Below are positions 13,651-14,782 of a DNA stretch of 14,782 nucleotides, in pieces. The position numbers were made by a program, and so were the translations under genes. Numbering within the stretch: position 1 is the stretch's first letter; every line of letters begins with the position of its first letter. Under the pieces are notes generated by a model, which worked only from the letters and a program-made list of their open reading frames with translations, was not told the origin of the DNA and did not search any database. Origin of the DNA: Bacillota bacterium (GTDB lineage Bacteria > Bacillota > Clostridia > Christensenellales > SZUA-584); contig JAEZKQ010000021.1 in the NCBI GenBank assembly GCA_023436115.1, forward strand, positions 1-14,782, given 5' to 3'.

Positions 13651-13837
13651 TGTTTTTCTGCATGTTAAGCTAAAATAATAGTATTTATATTTGATGTTTG
13701 TTTATGGTTTCGTATAAACACCGAGCATTTTGGTGCGTACTGACATTTAAACAAATTTTAGATATGTTACTTTTGTTTAGTTGTTTAGTTGATTAACAAC
13801 AGTATCTTAATCGGCGATGGTAAACCTAGTATGTTAT

Positions 13838-13874
13838 AAAAAAGCCCTTGAGCATAGGTGCTCAAAAGCTTTTA
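13838..13874 (-). terminator. Rho-independent terminator upstream of the BMC promoter
   Basis: On the minus strand AAAAGC-TT-TTGAGCA pairs with TGCTCAA-GG-GCTTTT around a CCTA loop, followed by a T-run and TATAAC. It lies 30 bases past the stop of a short ORF remnant (13905-14003) and would insulate the BMC promoter from upstream transcription. Confidence 0.75.
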
Positions 13875-13904
13875 GACAGCTCCGGTTCTATTATCGACGC
13901 AAAC

Positions 13905-14003
13905 TTATATGTCAGGAAATATGAGAATAATGCTCGTACCGTCATTTTCGGCGCTTTGAAGTTCAATGCTTACACCATCTATGCCTAATATACACGCCTT
14001 GAT
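13905..14003 (-). pseudogene. Possible C-terminal remnant of a histidine-kinase-type ATPase
   Basis: About 32 codons without a start read ILGIDGVSIELQSAENDG and then TSIILIFPD before a stop. The pattern E-x-x-S-x-x-x-x-GT-[ST]-x-x-[LI]-x-[FL]-P is how GHKL ATPase domains of sensor kinases end. The upstream side is cut by the tRNA terminator, and a good terminator follows, as expected for the surviving 3' end of a lost gene. The match is short and could be chance. Confidence 0.3.
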
Positions 14004-14004
14004 T

Positions 14005-14044
14005 TGGCAAAAACAAAAAAGAAGCCGAATACTTAGTATTCGGC
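14005..14044 (-). terminator. Terminator of the tRNA operon
   Basis: GCCGAATAC and GTATTCGGC form a perfect nine-base stem with a three-base loop (14024-14044), followed on the minus strand by TTCTTTTTTGTTTTTG. It lies seven bases past the tRNA-Lys CCA end. Confidence 0.92.
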
Positions 14045-14051
14045 ACTCGCG

Positions 14052-14127
14052 TGGTGACCCACCGGAGATTCGAACTCCGGACACCTTGATTAAAAGTCAA
14101 GTGCTCTACCGCCTGAGCTAGTGGGTC
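14052..14127 (-). tRNA. tRNA-Lys (anticodon TTT)
   Basis: The 76-base cloverleaf has acceptor GACCCAC paired with GTGGGTC, D-loop AGCTCAGGCGGTAGAGC, anticodon loop CTTTTAA with TTT, T-loop GTTCGAATC and an encoded CCA. It is the last of four tRNAs in the operon. Confidence 0.97.
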
Positions 14128-14136
14128 ATATTAATT

Positions 14137-14211
14137 TGGCTGGGGTGGCAGGATTTGAACCTACGAATGCGGGAGTCAAAGTCCCGTGCCTTACCGCTTG
14201 GCTACACCCCA
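14137..14211 (-). tRNA. tRNA-Gln (anticodon TTG)
   Basis: The 75-base cloverleaf has acceptor TGGGGTG paired with CACCCCA, D-arm TAGCCAAGCGGTAAGGC, anticodon loop CTTTGAC with TTG, T-loop GTTCAAATC and an encoded CCA. TGGGGT...AGCCAAGC is characteristic of bacterial tRNA-Gln. Confidence 0.97.
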
Positions 14212-14222
14212 AAGGAATTTAT

Positions 14223-14300
14223 TGGGGTGAGTAGTGGGATTCGAACCCACGGCCTCCAGGGCCACAACCTGGCGCTCTAACCAACTGAGCTATACCCACC
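14223..14300 (-). tRNA. tRNA-His (anticodon GTG)
   Basis: The 78-base cloverleaf includes the extra 5' G (-1) opposite discriminator C that marks tRNA-His. The anticodon loop TTGTGGC carries GTG, the T-loop is GTTCGAATC, and CCA is encoded. One G-T pair lies in the acceptor stem. Confidence 0.97.
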
Positions 14301-14336
14301 ATGAGACCACCCCAAACAGCGCTGTCTTGGGAATTT

Positions 14337-14413
14337 TGGCGCGCCTGCGGGGACTCGAACCCTGGACACACGGCTTAGAAGGCCGTTGCTCTATCCTGCT
14401 GAGCTACAGGCGC
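14337..14413 (-). tRNA. tRNA-Arg (anticodon TCT)
   Basis: The 77-base cloverleaf has acceptor GCGCCTG paired with CAGGCGC, D-arm TAGCTCAGCAGGATAGAGC, anticodon loop CTTCTAA with TCT, T-loop GTTCGAGTC and an encoded CCA. It is the first tRNA of the operon. Confidence 0.97.
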
Positions 14414-14466
14414 ACATAGCCGGCCGCTTTAAAAGCCTAACTATATCGAGCAACCGACAGAACGAA

Positions 14467-14495
14467 AGTTTATCATAAGACTTTAGCAATGTCAA
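14467..14495 (-). promoter_or_regulatory. Promoter of the tRNA operon
   Basis: On the minus strand TTGACA (14495-14490) and TAAACT (14472-14467) lie 17 bases apart, about 54 bases before the first tRNA. The arrangement fits a sigma-A stable-RNA promoter. Confidence 0.8.
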
Positions 14496-14571
14496 TACAA
14501 AATGTACAACTCATTTATTCACAATTGTAGGACTACAATACATATTGGACACTGAACCTTGAAAATAAAAG

Positions 14572-14644
14572 ATGCAGGAACTGGCTCACGGGGTATTGTT
14601 GAGTTGAACAGACAAAACACTACCGAAAGGAGCCATTCCTGCAT
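14572..14644 (+). promoter_or_regulatory. Hairpin burying the transposase RBS and start codon
   Basis: ATGCAGGAACTGGCTC (14572-14587) pairs with GAGCCATTCCTGCAT (14630-14644) over 15 base pairs with one bulged C. The descending arm contains the end of AAAGGAG and the AT of the start codon. A transcript entering from outside the IS would fold and block translation, whereas one starting within the loop would not. Confidence 0.7.
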
Positions 14645-14782
14645 GAACAACATAACACAGAACATGAAATTTCGGCAATCCCTTGTCTCTTTTGCACTCA
14701 AGCGTGGTGTTTCCCGTGCCAGCCGGAAGTACAACAAGACACGCTCCTACATCTATTTCTGGTTATCAAGGTACGATGGCAC
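14643..14782 (+). CDS. Transposase, N-terminal fragment (cut by window edge)
   Basis: Forty-six codons begin MNNITQNMKFRQSLVSFALK and continue with RGVSRASRKYNKTRSYIYFW. This is a helix-turn-helix DNA-binding segment of the type found at the start of IS481-like, integrase-core (DDE) transposases in clostridia. AAAGGAG stands 11 bases ahead of the ATG. The catalytic core lies outside the window, so intactness is unknown. Family placement relies on recall of the N-terminal pattern. Confidence 0.75.
   Translation, partial: MNNITQNMKFRQSLVSFALKRGVSRASRKYNKTRSYIYFWLSRYDG

Larger units (their letters stand above)
13578..13788. repeat. Four TGTTTAG motifs around the BMC promoter
   Basis: TGTTTAG occurs at 13578-13584, 13591-13597, 13774-13780 and 13782-13788, two copies on each side of the promoter, all in the same orientation. 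The spacing within pairs is 13 and 8 bases. They could be binding sites for a second regulator, or simple AT-rich repetition. Confidence 0.3.
14524..14782 (+). mobile_element. Start of an insertion sequence, probably IS481-like, running off the window
   Basis: A plus-strand transposase begins at 14643 and is preceded by about 120 bases of untranslated DNA with a perfect inverted repeat ATTGTAG-GA-CTACAAT at 14524-14539 and a long hairpin at 14572-14644. The exact IS end cannot be fixed from one side; I place it provisionally at the short inverted repeat. Confidence 0.5.

Noticed and set aside
13905..14128. An att site at the tRNA-Lys 3' end marking integration of the BMC locus
   Set aside because: I found no second copy of the tRNA 3' end in the window and no integrase gene.
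14234..14419. A plus-strand ORF of 61 codons starting MGFEPTASRATTW
   Set aside because: It is the reverse complement of tRNA-His and tRNA-Arg; such peptides are a well-known false annotation.
14519..14737. A minus-strand ORF of 72 codons
   Set aside because: It is antisense to the transposase start and its hairpin leader, with no family match.

Overview
The window is a bacterial microcompartment (BMC, metabolosome) locus on a chromosome that looks like a member of the Firmicutes, most likely Clostridia. This rests on strong GGAGG-type ribosome binding sites, sigma-A promoters with 17-base spacers, tRNAs with encoded CCA ends, and two IS ends of families common in clostridia. The assignment is inferred and no species is claimed. 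All recognised protein genes lie on the minus strand, except the transposase fragment at the right edge.

Right edge (13680-14782): a four-tRNA operon (Arg-His-Gln-Lys, minus strand) has its own promoter and terminator. Beyond it begins an insertion sequence whose transposase start is buried in a long hairpin. Between the tRNA terminator and the BMC promoter there is only AT-rich DNA with a short ORF remnant, another terminator hairpin and repeated TGTTTAG motifs.

BMC operon (13650 down to about 1000, minus strand), in transcription order: class II aldolase with a C-terminal encapsulation-type helix; CoA-disulfide reductase/NADH oxidase family flavoprotein; methylthioribose kinase homologue; methylthioribose-1-phosphate isomerase homologue; PduL phosphotransacylase with an unusual C-terminal extension; EutN-type pentamer; PduP-type CoA-acylating aldehyde dehydrogenase; PduS-type flavin/Fe-S protein; PduT-type trimer with an Fe-S cysteine; BMC-H; pentamer; BMC-H; pentamer; a broken dihydroxyacetone kinase (dhaKL); and a LacI-family regulator, followed by a terminator.

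Read together, kinase, isomerase and class II aldolase are the three steps of the DHAP shunt. That pathway breaks 5-deoxyribose (from 5'-deoxyadenosine) or 5-methylthioribose (from methylthioadenosine) into DHAP plus acetaldehyde or 2-(methylthio)acetaldehyde. Here the aldolase, aldehyde dehydrogenase and PduL carry candidate encapsulation helices, whereas kinase and isomerase do not. The model is therefore that sugar phosphorylation and isomerisation occur in the cytosol, and that cleavage, aldehyde oxidation to acyl-CoA and conversion to acyl-phosphate occur inside the shell. No alcohol dehydrogenase and no B12 enzyme is present, so NADH is probably reoxidised through PduS/PduT and perhaps the CoADR-like flavoprotein. 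A BMC dedicated to disposal of radical-SAM or methionine-salvage sugars is the most interesting hypothesis in the window.

Left edge (1-1050): a low-GC flank with an unrecognised ORF, the RNA ligase-like gene thpR, and an IS3-type element whose end appears to have cut off the last residues of thpR and supplied its stop codon.
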